Source: Neisseria flavescens (GTDB lineage Bacteria; Pseudomonadota; Gammaproteobacteria; Burkholderiales; Neisseriaceae). Taken from it: a stretch of 64,000 bases of DNA. The stretch spans positions 992,001 to 1,056,000 of the forward strand of contig NZ_CP039886.1 of the NCBI RefSeq assembly GCF_005221285.1, read 5' to 3'. Under the pieces are notes generated by a model. That model saw only the letters and a list, made by a program, of their open reading frames with translations. It did not search any database and was not told the origin of the DNA. Shown here one piece after another: positions 7,477 to 15,370 of the stretch; position 1 is the stretch's first letter, and each line of letters starts with the position of its first letter. A program made the position numbers and the translations under genes.

Positions 7477-8691
7477 ATGGAGAAATTCCCCAAATCATCA
7501 AAACTGGACCACGTTTGCTACGACATCCGCGGCCCGGTTCATAAAAAAGCCCTGCAACTGGAAGAAGAAGGCAACAAAATCCTCAAGCTCAATATCGGCA
7601 ACCCTGCCCCGTTCGGCTTTGAAGCGCCTGATGAAATTTTGGTGGACGTGATCCGCAACCTGCCGACCGCGCAGGGCTATTGCGACTCCAAAGGCCTTTA
7701 CTCCGCACGCAAAGCCATCGTTCATTACTATCAAACCAAAGGACTGCTCGACGTTACCGTCAACGACGTTTACATCGGCAACGGCGTGTCCGAGCTGATT
7801 ACCATGTCCATGCAGGCATTACTTAACGACGGCGATGAAATCCTGATTCCTGCGCCTGACTATCCACTGTGGACCGCTGCTGCAACACTGGCCGGCGGCA
7901 ATGTGCGTCATTATTTATGCGACGAAGAAAACGACTGGTTCCCGAATCTGGCCGATATAGAAGCCAAAATTACACCAAAAACCAAAGCCATCGTCGTCAT
8001 CAACCCCAACAACCCTACCGGCGCGGTCTACAGCAAAGAAATCCTGCTGGAAATCGCCGAACTGGCGCGTAAACACGGCCTGATTATTTTTGCCGACGAA
8101 ATTTACGACAAAATTCTTTACGACGGCGCCGTACACCATCACATTGCCGCCCTCGCCCCCGACTTGCTGACTATTACGTTTAACGGCCTCTCCAAAGCCT
8201 ACCGCGTGGCCGGTTTCCGCCAAGGCTGGATGGTACTCAACGGCCCGAAACATCATGCCAAGGGCTATATCGAAGGCCTCGATATGCTCTCTTCCATGCG
8301 TCTGTGTGCCAATACACCGATGCAACACGCCATTCAGACGGCCTTGGGCGGCTATCAAAGCATCAACGAATTTATCCTGCCCGGCGGCCGCCTGTTGGAA
8401 CAACGCAATAAAGCATGGGAACTGATCAACCAAATCCCCGGTATTTCCTGCGTCAAACCAATGGGTGCGATGTATATGTTCCCCAAAATCGATACCGAAA
8501 TGTACAGCATTCATGACGACATGAAATTCGTCTACGACTTGCTCGTGCGTGAAAAAGTCTTGTTCGTCCAAGGAACAGGCTTCAACTGGATACGCCCCGA
8601 CCACTTCCGTATCGTTACCCTGCCGCCCGTTCATCAAATCGAAGAAGCCATGGACAAACTCAAACGCTTCTTACAAAACTACCATCAATAA
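7477..8691 (+). CDS. alaA: AlaA-type pyridoxal-phosphate aminotransferase
   Basis: The 404-residue protein is a fold-type I aminotransferase of the AlaA group, which makes alanine from pyruvate and glutamate. Landmarks are LNIGNPAPFGF (38-48), the NPNNPTG loop (176-182), DEIY (207-210), the PLP-lysine Lys240 in FNGLSKAYRVAG, and an Arg in the C-terminal FNWIRPDHFRIV block that should bind the substrate carboxylate. AlaA and closely related alanine/valine transaminases cannot be separated from sequence alone, but the N-terminal KSSKLDHVCYDIRGP segment is typical of AlaA. A DUS copy lies inside the coding sequence near 8333-8344. Confidence 0.9.
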   Translation: MEKFPKSSKLDHVCYDIRGPVHKKALQLEEEGNKILKLNIGNPAPFGFEAPDEILVDVIRNLPTAQGYCDSKGLYSARKAIVHYYQTKGLLDVTVNDVYIGNGVSELITMSMQALLNDGDEILIPAPDYPLWTAAATLAGGNVRHYLCDEENDWFPNLADIEAKITPKTKAIVVINPNNPTGAVYSKEILLEIAELARKHGLIIFADEIYDKILYDGAVHHHIAALAPDLLTITFNGLSKAYRVAGFRQGWMVLNGPKHHAKGYIEGLDMLSSMRLCANTPMQHAIQTALGGYQSINEFILPGGRLLEQRNKAWELINQIPGISCVKPMGAMYMFPKIDTEMYSIHDDMKFVYDLLVREKVLFVQGTGFNWIRPDHFRIVTLPPVHQIEEAMDKLKRFLQNYHQ

Positions 8692-8704
8692 ACCTAAGCC
8701 AAAC

Positions 8705-8744
8705 AGGCCGTCTGAAAAGCAAACTGCTGTTCAGACGGCCTTTT
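8705..8744 (+). terminator. DUS-pair terminator after alaA
   Basis: AGGCCGTCTGAA and TTCAGACGGCCTTTT are separated by about 14 bases. It ends alaA about 15 bases before the tmRNA promoter. Confidence 0.75.
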
Positions 8745-8759
8745 CCATCAATCGGCAAC

Positions 8760-8788
8760 TTGGCAAAGCACGCTGACATGCGTATAAT
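8760..8788 (+). promoter_or_regulatory. ssrA promoter
   Basis: TTGGCA at 8760-8765 and a perfect TATAAT at 8783-8788 are separated by exactly 17 bases. They place the transcript start near 8795, a few bases before the mature tmRNA end at 8804. Confidence 0.8.
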
Positions 8789-8803
8789 CGACTTTTCCTA
8801 TCT

Positions 8804-9166
8804 GGGGGCGATCTTGGTTTCGACGGGGGTTGCAAAGCAGATGCGGGCATACCGGGGTCTCAGATTTCCCGTTAAACACTGAATTTAAATAGTCGCAAAC
8901 GACGAAACTTACGCACTGGCCGCTTAAGGCCTGCCGTTGCAGCAGTTGGTCAATGGGCTGTGTAGCGCAAGCTACCGCAACGTCATTCTACATTGACTGG
9001 TTTTCTGTCGGGTTACTTGGCAGGAAACGAGATTTAAGGTAACTGGTTCTCTGAAGGCCTGTTGGTCGGCATGATGGGGACGAGATTCTAAATAGACACA
9101 ACTAAGTATGTAGAACGCTCTGTAGAGGACTTTCGGACGGGGGTTCGATTCCCCCCGCCTCCACCA
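8804..9166 (+). ncRNA. ssrA: transfer-messenger RNA (tmRNA)
   Basis: The 5' end GGGGGCGATCTTGGTTTCGACGGG and the 3' end with the T loop GGTTCGATTCCCCCC and encoded CCA form the tRNA-like domain (5' GGGGGCG pairs with CGCCTCC). The tag frame starts at GCA 8895 and reads ANDETYALAA followed by TAA at 8925-8927. Together with SmpB, tmRNA rescues ribosomes stalled on broken mRNA and marks the product for ClpXP. It has its own promoter and terminator. Confidence 0.97.
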
Positions 9167-9172
9167 GATTTG

Positions 9173-9211
9173 AAGCGCAAACTTTTGATATAAAAAGGTT
9201 TGCGCTTTTTT
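9173..9211 (+). terminator. ssrA intrinsic terminator
   Basis: The AAGCGCAAAC arm pairs with GTTTGCGCTT and is followed by a run of Ts. It is not DUS-based, and it lies seven bases after the tmRNA CCA. Confidence 0.85.
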
Positions 9212-9219
9212 ATAAACTT

Positions 9220-9257
9220 AAACAGGCCGCCTGAAACTTTTCAGACGGCCTGTTTTT
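9220..9257. terminator. imperfect DUS pair hairpin
   Basis: AAACAGGCCGCCTGAAA pairs with TTTCAGACGGCCTGTTT. The left DUS copy has one substitution (GCCGCCTGAA), so the hairpin carries one mismatch. It backs up the ssrA terminator. Confidence 0.6.
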
Positions 9258-9328
9258 GTCTCCAATATCTGAGTGAAAAACTTTTTCTTTCGATACATTG
9301 CCAATAGTGCTTTAAAAAGATTTCAGCC

Positions 9329-10114
9329 TTACATTTTTCTATCTGATTTCATATTCATTTTACGATGAGGCCTAACCGTTACACTCAATGGCAGATGATC
9401 TGACAAATGCTGCCAGTCTTTACTGTTGTGGATTTCAGAATCGATGACATCAAGATTGCGCGTATAAATGCGGTCGAGGCTGAGGATGGGCAGGCGCGAA
9501 GGGAAGGTTTTGGGGCGTTTGCCTGTATTATCGACAAATACTTCGTTCAAATCTAATGCCCTACCCAGCTCACGCGCTGATTTCTGCCGCCAGTCATTGA
9601 AATCGCCTGCGATAATCAATGGGCTTTCCGGACGAATGTATCGGCCAACGTAGTCGCTGATGGCGCGGTATTGTTTGAGGCGGTCCGGCTCACGCAGGTT
9701 GAGGTGGACGCACAAACACACCAGCGGATCTTCCCAACCTTCTGGCACGACTTCGCAATGCAACAGGCCGCGTTGTTCGAGTTTATTGACGCTGATATTG
9801 AGGTTGTTTTCCGTTTTCAGCGGCAGGCGGCTGAGAATGGCGTTGCCGTGGTGGCGTTTAGGATAGATGGCATTTTTACCGTAGCTGCGATGATAATCGA
9901 GGCTGTCGCCGATGATGTCGTAATGCGGCGCATCGGGGAAGTCACTACGGCGGCTTCTGTTGAGATGTTGTCCTTGAACTTCTTGTAAAAACAAAACGTC
10001 CGAACCCAATGCACCCAACGCGTCAGCCATGCGGTTGACCTGCACTTTACGGTTAAGCGCAGACATGCCTTTGTGCATATTGTAGGAAGTAATGGTAACT
10101 GGACGGGGAGACAT
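9329..10114 (-). CDS. endonuclease/exonuclease/phosphatase-fold hydrolase
   Basis: A 261-residue protein with the EEP fold order: TSYNMHKG (Asn for metal and phosphate), LFLQEVQG (metal-binding Glu), a mid-protein His pair region, IIAGDFNDWRQ (catalytic Asp and Asn), LDRIYTRN and SDHLPLSV (catalytic Asp-His). All key residues are present, so it should be active on a phosphodiester or phosphomonoester. The family covers nucleases, inositol phosphatases and sphingomyelinases. There is no signal peptide, which argues for a cytoplasmic enzyme, perhaps acting on nucleic acid. It stands alone. Confidence 0.85.
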   Translation of the reverse strand: MSPRPVTITSYNMHKGMSALNRKVQVNRMADALGALGSDVLFLQEVQGQHLNRSRRSDFPDAPHYDIIGDSLDYHRSYGKNAIYPKRHHGNAILSRLPLKTENNLNISVNKLEQRGLLHCEVVPEGWEDPLVCLCVHLNLREPDRLKQYRAISDYVGRYIRPESPLIIAGDFNDWRQKSARELGRALDLNEVFVDNTGKRPKTFPSRLPILSLDRIYTRNLDVIDSEIHNSKDWQHLSDHLPLSVTVRPHRKMNMKSDRKM

Positions 10115-10271
10115 GATGTGTGATGAAGCGGTTTATTTGTTTCAGTATAGCACCGGAGCGTGTGGTTTTACGGCAATTTTGGTTATACTTGTTTAAAGAA
10201 TAAAACGGCGTTTTGACAGGGAATTTCCCAATCAAAACGCCTTCTGTTTTTCAGACGGCCTTACGCCCAAA

Positions 10272-10586
10272 TCAGTTGTTGATTACTTCAACATTGGTTT
10301 CAAAAGTAACGGTGTGTTGGTATTTAGATGCAGTTTTGCGCTTCGGATAAGGATATTTGGAAACGCTTTTCACTGCGCGTTCGTCCATTTCAGGATTGCC
10401 GCTGGATTGAATGATATTCACGCGGTCAACATTACCGGCAAGAGTTGTGAAGACATTCATCAAAACGGTTTTAACGCTGCCGTTTTGCGCTTTCATGGCT
10501 TCCAGAGTTTCGGTATCGGCTGCTTATGCGGTACCGAATATAGCGGCAAACAACAGGGCTGAGGCGAGGAGTTTAGTCGTTTTCAT
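10272..10586 (-). pseudogene. small secreted TonB-C-domain protein interrupted by a stop codon
   Basis: From the ATG at 10586 the frame encodes a signal peptide (MKTTKLLASALLFAAIFGTA). A TAA at 10524-10526 (codon 21) then interrupts an otherwise continuous frame of 104 codons that runs to 10272. The part after the stop carries a TonB C-terminal-like segment (VNIIQSSGNPEMDERAVKSV ending YQHTVTFETNVEVIN). The stop sits where the signal-peptidase site AxA would be. A single change from TAC or TAT would restore Ala-Tyr-Ala. An internal ATG at 10496 could only produce a leaderless fragment. I infer a recent loss of function, a sequencing error, or readthrough. Confidence 0.7.
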
Positions 10587-10645
10587 GTTTTAGTCCTTAT
10601 TAGGGTTGTGGTTAGGTTAAATATTTCAGACGGCCTGATTGATCG

Positions 10646-11314
10646 TTATTTGAAATTCAAAATCGGCCAACCTTTTGCTTTGGCTTCTTTTTCCAGCTCG
10701 GCATCCGGATTGACGGCGACAGGTTCGTCCACGATACGCAGCAGCGGTAAATCATTTTTGGAGTCGCTGTAAAAATAAACCTTACCGTAGCTTTCAAAGG
10801 TCTCGCCGCGCTCGGCAAGCCATTGGTTCAATCGGGTAATTTTGCCTTCTTTCAGGCTGGGCGTACCGACATAGTTGCCGGTATATCGGCCGTCTTCGCC
10901 GGCTTCAAGCTGTGTGCCGATAATGTTGTGAATACCGAAAAGATGACAGATAGGGGTAATGATGAATTCGTTGGTCGAAGAAATAACCAACATTTCGTCG
11001 CCTGCCATTTGATGGCTTTGCACCAACATACGCTGCATCGGGGAAATATGCGGAACAATATATTCGGCCATAAACTCGCGATGAAACTCAGCCAATTCTT
11101 CCTTGCTGAAACGGGCCAAAGGCGCGAGATGAAACTTAAGGAAGGCATCAATATCAAGACAACCGTTTTGATAGTCTTGGTAGAACTTTTCATTTTGCGC
11201 CTCGGTTTCAGCCGCATCGACTATGCCTTTTTTAATCAGGTATTGCGGCCAGGAGTGATCCGAATCGGTATTGATCAAGGTATTGTCGAGGTCGAAAATG
11301 GCAAGGTTTTTCAT
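10646..11314 (-). CDS. HAD-superfamily IB phosphatase
   Basis: The 222-residue protein from ATG 11314 has the HAD motifs: DLDNT at about residues 8-12 with both catalytic Asp, a later VISSTNEF motif II, and YFYSDSKNDLPLL with the metal-binding Asp pair. The helical cap between motifs I and II is of the subclass IB (phosphoserine-phosphatase-like) type. The start overlaps the hda stop by four bases (ATGA), so the two are translationally coupled. The substrate is not evident. Upstream extension of the frame reads into hda and is rejected. Confidence 0.88.
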   Translation of the reverse strand: MKNLAIFDLDNTLINTDSDHSWPQYLIKKGIVDAAETEAQNEKFYQDYQNGCLDIDAFLKFHLAPLARFSKEELAEFHREFMAEYIVPHISPMQRMLVQSHQMAGDEMLVISSTNEFIITPICHLFGIHNIIGTQLEAGEDGRYTGNYVGTPSLKEGKITRLNQWLAERGETFESYGKVYFYSDSKNDLPLLRIVDEPVAVNPDAELEKEAKAKGWPILNFK

Positions 11315-11979
11315 TGGGTTTCCTGTTGTTTTAAAAGCTGGCGCAAAAGCGGCAAAGTAATGCGTTTGCCCATCATAACGGCGTAGTTGTCGAGGGTATC
11401 GAGCATTTGCATCAGGCTGTCCATATCGCGCCGCCAATGGTTCAGCAGGTATTCGAAAATTTCCGGATCGATGGTTACCTGACGGGCGGCCGCCATGCTG
11501 ACGAGCGCATCAATTTTTTCCCGGTCGGTCAGCGGTTTGACTTCGTAAACCAAACAATACGCCATGCGTGTGCGCAGGTCTTCGCGGATAACGAGCTGCT
11601 GCGGCGTATATTCGGAACTCAAAAGCAAAAAGCCTTTGCCGCTGTTGCGGAAGCGGTTAAAGATGGCAAACAGTAAAGCCTGTTCTTCATTATTAAGCTT
11701 TTCGATTTGGTCAATGGCGAGATATTCCGCATCCAGCGCGGCTTCTGTCAGTGGCGTGGCGGCAGCATCAATATAGAGGGCATTTCGTCCGGCATCGAGC
11801 GCCTGGGCGACCCATGCCTGCAAGAGATGGCTTTTGCCTGCGCCCTCTTCGCCCCAAACATAGATAAATTGCCCATGTTTGTGCTGCAACACATACACCA
11901 GCTCGGCATTTTCTGTTCCCAGAAATTTGTCGAAGCCGGGATAATCATGGCTGGCAAAATCGAAGATGAGCTGGTTCAC
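11311..11979 (-). CDS. hda: Hda-type DnaA-related regulatory ATPase
   Basis: The 222-residue AAA+ protein resembles DnaA domain III without the C-terminal DNA-binding helix-turn-helix. Walker A is GEEGAGKSHLLQA at about residues 43-55, an acidic Walker-B-like LAIDQIEKL lies near residue 90, and the N-terminal MNQLIFDF is the beta-clamp-binding type motif of Hda. Hda with the sliding clamp stimulates hydrolysis of DnaA-bound ATP after initiation. The length and order match the family. It is co-transcribed with the downstream HAD phosphatase. Confidence 0.88.
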   Translation of the reverse strand: MNQLIFDFASHDYPGFDKFLGTENAELVYVLQHKHGQFIYVWGEEGAGKSHLLQAWVAQALDAGRNALYIDAAATPLTEAALDAEYLAIDQIEKLNNEEQALLFAIFNRFRNSGKGFLLLSSEYTPQQLVIREDLRTRMAYCLVYEVKPLTDREKIDALVSMAAARQVTIDPEIFEYLLNHWRRDMDSLMQMLDTLDNYAVMMGKRITLPLLRQLLKQQETQ

Positions 11980-12209
11980 AAAGGCGTACCGGTTAGGTTG
12001 AAATCGGCTTTATTTTACGTTGTTTTGCCGTTCACCATCAAGGATAAAGGCCGTCTGAAGCCTATACCTGCAACATATCTGCACTTCTAAACATATCTTG
12101 ACGCGCTTACTGCATTGGTTTTATTCCGCTTTGGTTTTACAATGTCGAACTTCTCGCCGAAACATTGGTCTGTTCTTTTTCAGACGGCCTTTTTATTTGG
12201 GGAACCCTA

Positions 12210-12848
12210 GTGATTTCTACCCTTATTGATTTCATCCTCCATATCGACCAACACCTTGTCCACCTCTCCGCCCAATACGGCCCGTGGATTTACGCGATTT
12301 TGTTTGTTGTGATTTTCTGCGAAACCGGTTTGGTCGTAACGCCATTTTTGCCTGGCGACTCGCTGCTGTTTGCTGCCGGCGGTATTGCGGCCATCGGCGG
12401 CATGAACATCCACGTCATGGTATTGCTGCTCTTGGCGGCCGCCATTTTAGGTGATGCGGCCAACTTCATGATTGGCAAGTATTTTGGACAAAAACTGTTT
12501 GCCAATCCGGATTCTAAAATTTTCCGCCGTTCGTATTTGGAAAAAACCCATGCGTTCTATGAAAAACACGGCGGCAAAACCATCATCATTGCGCGCTTTG
12601 TACCGATTGTGCGGACGTTTGCGCCATTTGTCGCAGGCATGGGCGATATGCACTATGGGACATTTATCCGTTACAACATTATCGGCGCAGTGTTGTGGGT
12701 ATTGTTGTTTTCCTATGCAGGCTACTTCTTCGCCAATATCCCCGTCGTCAAAAACAATTTGGGCTTAGTCATGGCGGCAATCATCGTGATTTCGCTTTTA
12801 CCCGCGGTAGTCGAAATCATTCGTGCCAAACTTAACGCCAAAAAATAA
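12210..12848 (+). CDS. DedA-family inner-membrane protein
   Basis: I start at GTG 12210 because GGGGA lies six bases upstream; the frame is open further back but crosses a DUS. This gives 212 residues with four to five hydrophobic segments. DedA hallmarks are CETGLVVTPFLPGDSLLFAAG (acidic residues for proton coupling) and the later ARFVPIVRTFAPFVAGMG with two conserved arginines. DedA proteins include flippases for undecaprenyl phosphate and phospholipid. The gene lies 46 bases before patA on the same strand, and a role in recycling the lipid carrier would fit cell-wall neighbours, but this is inference. Confidence 0.88.
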   Translation: MISTLIDFILHIDQHLVHLSAQYGPWIYAILFVVIFCETGLVVTPFLPGDSLLFAAGGIAAIGGMNIHVMVLLLLAAAILGDAANFMIGKYFGQKLFANPDSKIFRRSYLEKTHAFYEKHGGKTIIIARFVPIVRTFAPFVAGMGDMHYGTFIRYNIIGAVLWVLLFSYAGYFFANIPVVKNNLGLVMAAIIVISLLPAVVEIIRAKLNAKK

Positions 12849-12894
12849 CAATCAATCGAAAAGTTTGAAAGTTTAAACACATCAAGGAATTGTC

Positions 12895-14331
12895 ATGCCG
12901 TTGCTGTCTATTGAGTTTGCGGTATTCTTTATCGCATTTTTGCCGCTGTACTGGGTATTTGCACGTTTGCCGCAAGTTCAAAACGTTTTACTTTTGGTTG
13001 CCGGACTGGGCTGGCTTTACCGTATCGACCCTATCTTTGCCGCGCTGATTTTGGTTTACTCGTCTGTAGTTTACCTGGTCAGCGTGCTGATGTTTTCTGA
13101 AAACGAGAATATCCGCAAATTTTGGCTGGGTTGCGGTATTTCAGTAGCATTGACTGTTTTGTGTTTCTTCAAATATTTCGACTTTTTCCGCCCGATTATT
13201 CAGCAATATACGGGACAAAGCGCCGTCATCGACATCCTTTTGCCCTTGGGCTTGTCTTATTACACTTTCCAATCGCTGGCTTACTTGGTGTATTGCTACC
13301 GCGAGCCCAAAGGAGACCGTTTTGAATGGCACGAACTCCTACTGCATCTGAGCTTCTTCCCCACCATCACATCCGGCCCGATTATCCGTGCGGCCGCTTT
13401 TAAAAGCATAGACGGCGAACAAGCGGGCGCATTGGCGCAAATCCGCACCAAACAAGCACGCCAACTGATTTATCCGGCTTTGGCAGTCGGCCTGATTGTG
13501 TTGGGTATTGCCAAAAAATGGTGGCTTGCCGGCGTATTGGCAGAAGGCTGGGTATCGCCTGTTTTTGAAAATCCGGCCCAGTTCGACGGCTGGGGCGTGT
13601 TGTCTGCGATTTATGGCTACACCTTCCAACTCTTTTTCGACTTTTCCGGCTACTCGGATTTGGTCATCGGCTTGGCCATGCTGCTCGGCTTCCAGCTGCC
13701 GAAAAACTTTGCCGCGCCGCTTCGCGCCATCAACATCCGCGACTTCTGGGACAGATGGCACATCAGCCTGTCCACTTGGATTCGCGACTATATCTATATT
13801 CCTTTGGGCGGCAGTAAAAAAGGCTTCGGACGCACCCAGCTCAATCTGATGATTGCCATGTTGCTTTCCGGCATTTGGCATGGCTACGGCTGGAGCTTTT
13901 TGATTTGGGGCGCGCTGCACGGTGCGGCTTTGGTATTCCTTAACTGTGGCGATAAAATCGTCGGCCGTAATGCCTTAGGCCGTCTGAAAATCGGCAAACC
14001 GCTAGCCTGGCTGTTTACCTTCCATTTCGTTTGTTTCGCTTTTGTCGTGTTCAACAGCGCAACGCTTGCCGATACGGAAATGCTGTTCAGCGCATTATTT
14101 GCCAATGACAAAGGTTGGAACGCGCCTCTGCCAACCGACCTCATGTTGCCGGGTGCATTTGCGATGATGCTTTTGCTATACCCGTATTTGCTTCGCTTAT
14201 TTAAAGCATCGGTAAAAGGCTTGGACAAACTGCCTGCATGGCTGTGGTTTATCCCCATCACGCTTATCCTCGCCCTGATTATCGTCTTCGCCCCGTCCGG
14301 CATTCCCGGCTTTATTTACGCCAACTTCTAA
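12895..14331 (+). CDS. patA: PatA, MBOAT transporter for peptidoglycan O-acetylation
   Basis: A 478-residue polytopic membrane protein of the AlgI-like MBOAT class. The catalytic region reads RDFWDRWHISLSTWIRDYIYIPLGG, then LLSGIWHGYGWSFLIWG with the invariant His329. Many hydrophobic segments span the whole length. PatA passes acetyl groups across the inner membrane to PatB, which puts them on the C6 hydroxyl of MurNAc. The assignment rests on the fold plus the downstream patB and ape1 genes, the arrangement known in pathogenic Neisseria. AAGGA lies seven bases before the ATG. Other AlgI relatives serve alginate or teichoic acid, but no such genes are here. Confidence 0.92.
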   Translation: MPLLSIEFAVFFIAFLPLYWVFARLPQVQNVLLLVAGLGWLYRIDPIFAALILVYSSVVYLVSVLMFSENENIRKFWLGCGISVALTVLCFFKYFDFFRPIIQQYTGQSAVIDILLPLGLSYYTFQSLAYLVYCYREPKGDRFEWHELLLHLSFFPTITSGPIIRAAAFKSIDGEQAGALAQIRTKQARQLIYPALAVGLIVLGIAKKWWLAGVLAEGWVSPVFENPAQFDGWGVLSAIYGYTFQLFFDFSGYSDLVIGLAMLLGFQLPKNFAAPLRAINIRDFWDRWHISLSTWIRDYIYIPLGGSKKGFGRTQLNLMIAMLLSGIWHGYGWSFLIWGALHGAALVFLNCGDKIVGRNALGRLKIGKPLAWLFTFHFVCFAFVVFNSATLADTEMLFSALFANDKGWNAPLPTDLMLPGAFAMMLLLYPYLLRLFKASVKGLDKLPAWLWFIPITLILALIIVFAPSGIPGFIYANF

Positions 14332-14341
14332 GGAGCAGAAC

Positions 14342-15370
14342 ATGAAACGCTTTATCTCCCTGTTTGTTTCGATTCTGCTCAGTGCGGTTGCGCTGACGTG
14401 GTTTGCCCAAAACTCCATCAATGCCTATTGGCAGCAGACCTATCATGAAAACAGTCCGCTTGAGCCTTTATCCGAATACGCTTGGTGGCGTATCGGTGCG
14501 GATTGGCAACAAAAAGCCTACGAATTTTCAGACGGCCTGAAAGCCTCTCTTGAAACGGAAGACGCTTTGGCTTCGGAAGACTCTGGCATTGAAACAGCAA
14601 GGCCATCTGAAAATACGGAAAACATTGAAGTATCGGACAAGCAAAAAGACTCTGCTGCTTCCGATGCGGCTAACCATACGGATACCTCCGCCAGCGAGCC
14701 AGGCAATCAGGCTAATCCTTCAACCACACAGGTCGTGTTGAAAAAAGGCAATAAAGTTTTCTTTGCCGGCGACTCGCTGATGCAGGGCGTTGCACCTTTC
14801 GTACAAAAACACCTCAAGCAAGAATATGGCGTACAATCGGTCAACCTTAGTAAACAAAGTACCGGTTTGTCCTACCCCAATTTCTTCGACTGGCCGAAAA
14901 CCATCGAACAAACTTTGCAAAAAGAACCCGACATCCGCGTTTTGGTTGTATTCTTAGGCCCTAACGACCCTTGGGATTTCCCGATGGGTAAAAAATACCT
15001 GAAATTCGCCTCCCCCGAATGGGAGGCAGAATACCTCAACCGCGTTCGCCGTATCCTTGATGCATCCTCCGCACATGATGTCCAAGTCATTTGGCTGGGC
15101 ATTCCTTACATGAAAAAAGCCAAGCTCAATGAACAAATGCGCTACCTCGACAAAATCCTGTCGGGTACGGTGTCGCCTCAAGCCATTTGGCTGCCGACCG
15201 ACAAACTGTTGAGCAATGGCGCAGAAGAATATGCCGACTCTGTCAAAGTAGATGGAAAAATCATCCGTTACCGCAGCAAGGACGGCATTCACTTTTCCGC
15301 AGAAGGCCAAAAACTATTGGCCGGAAAAATTATGGAAAAAATTAATTTTACACACGATACACAACCATGA
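14342..15370 (+). CDS. patB: PatB, peptidoglycan O-acetyltransferase (SGNH fold)
   Basis: A 342-residue protein with an N-terminal membrane anchor (residues 4-22), a low-complexity Ser/Glu/Ala linker (about 65-130) and a periplasmic SGNH domain. The triad is Ser145 in FFAGDSLMQG with Asp314 and His317 in KDGIHFSAEGQ. PatB transfers acetyl from PatA to MurNAc, which protects peptidoglycan from lysozyme and blocks lytic transglycosylases. It starts 10 bases after patA with AAGGAG as ribosome site and overlaps ape1 by four bases. A DUS inside the linker encodes SDGL, so part of the linker is uptake-sequence DNA. Confidence 0.92.
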   Translation: MKRFISLFVSILLSAVALTWFAQNSINAYWQQTYHENSPLEPLSEYAWWRIGADWQQKAYEFSDGLKASLETEDALASEDSGIETARPSENTENIEVSDKQKDSAASDAANHTDTSASEPGNQANPSTTQVVLKKGNKVFFAGDSLMQGVAPFVQKHLKQEYGVQSVNLSKQSTGLSYPNFFDWPKTIEQTLQKEPDIRVLVVFLGPNDPWDFPMGKKYLKFASPEWEAEYLNRVRRILDASSAHDVQVIWLGIPYMKKAKLNEQMRYLDKILSGTVSPQAIWLPTDKLLSNGAEEYADSVKVDGKIIRYRSKDGIHFSAEGQKLLAGKIMEKINFTHDTQP

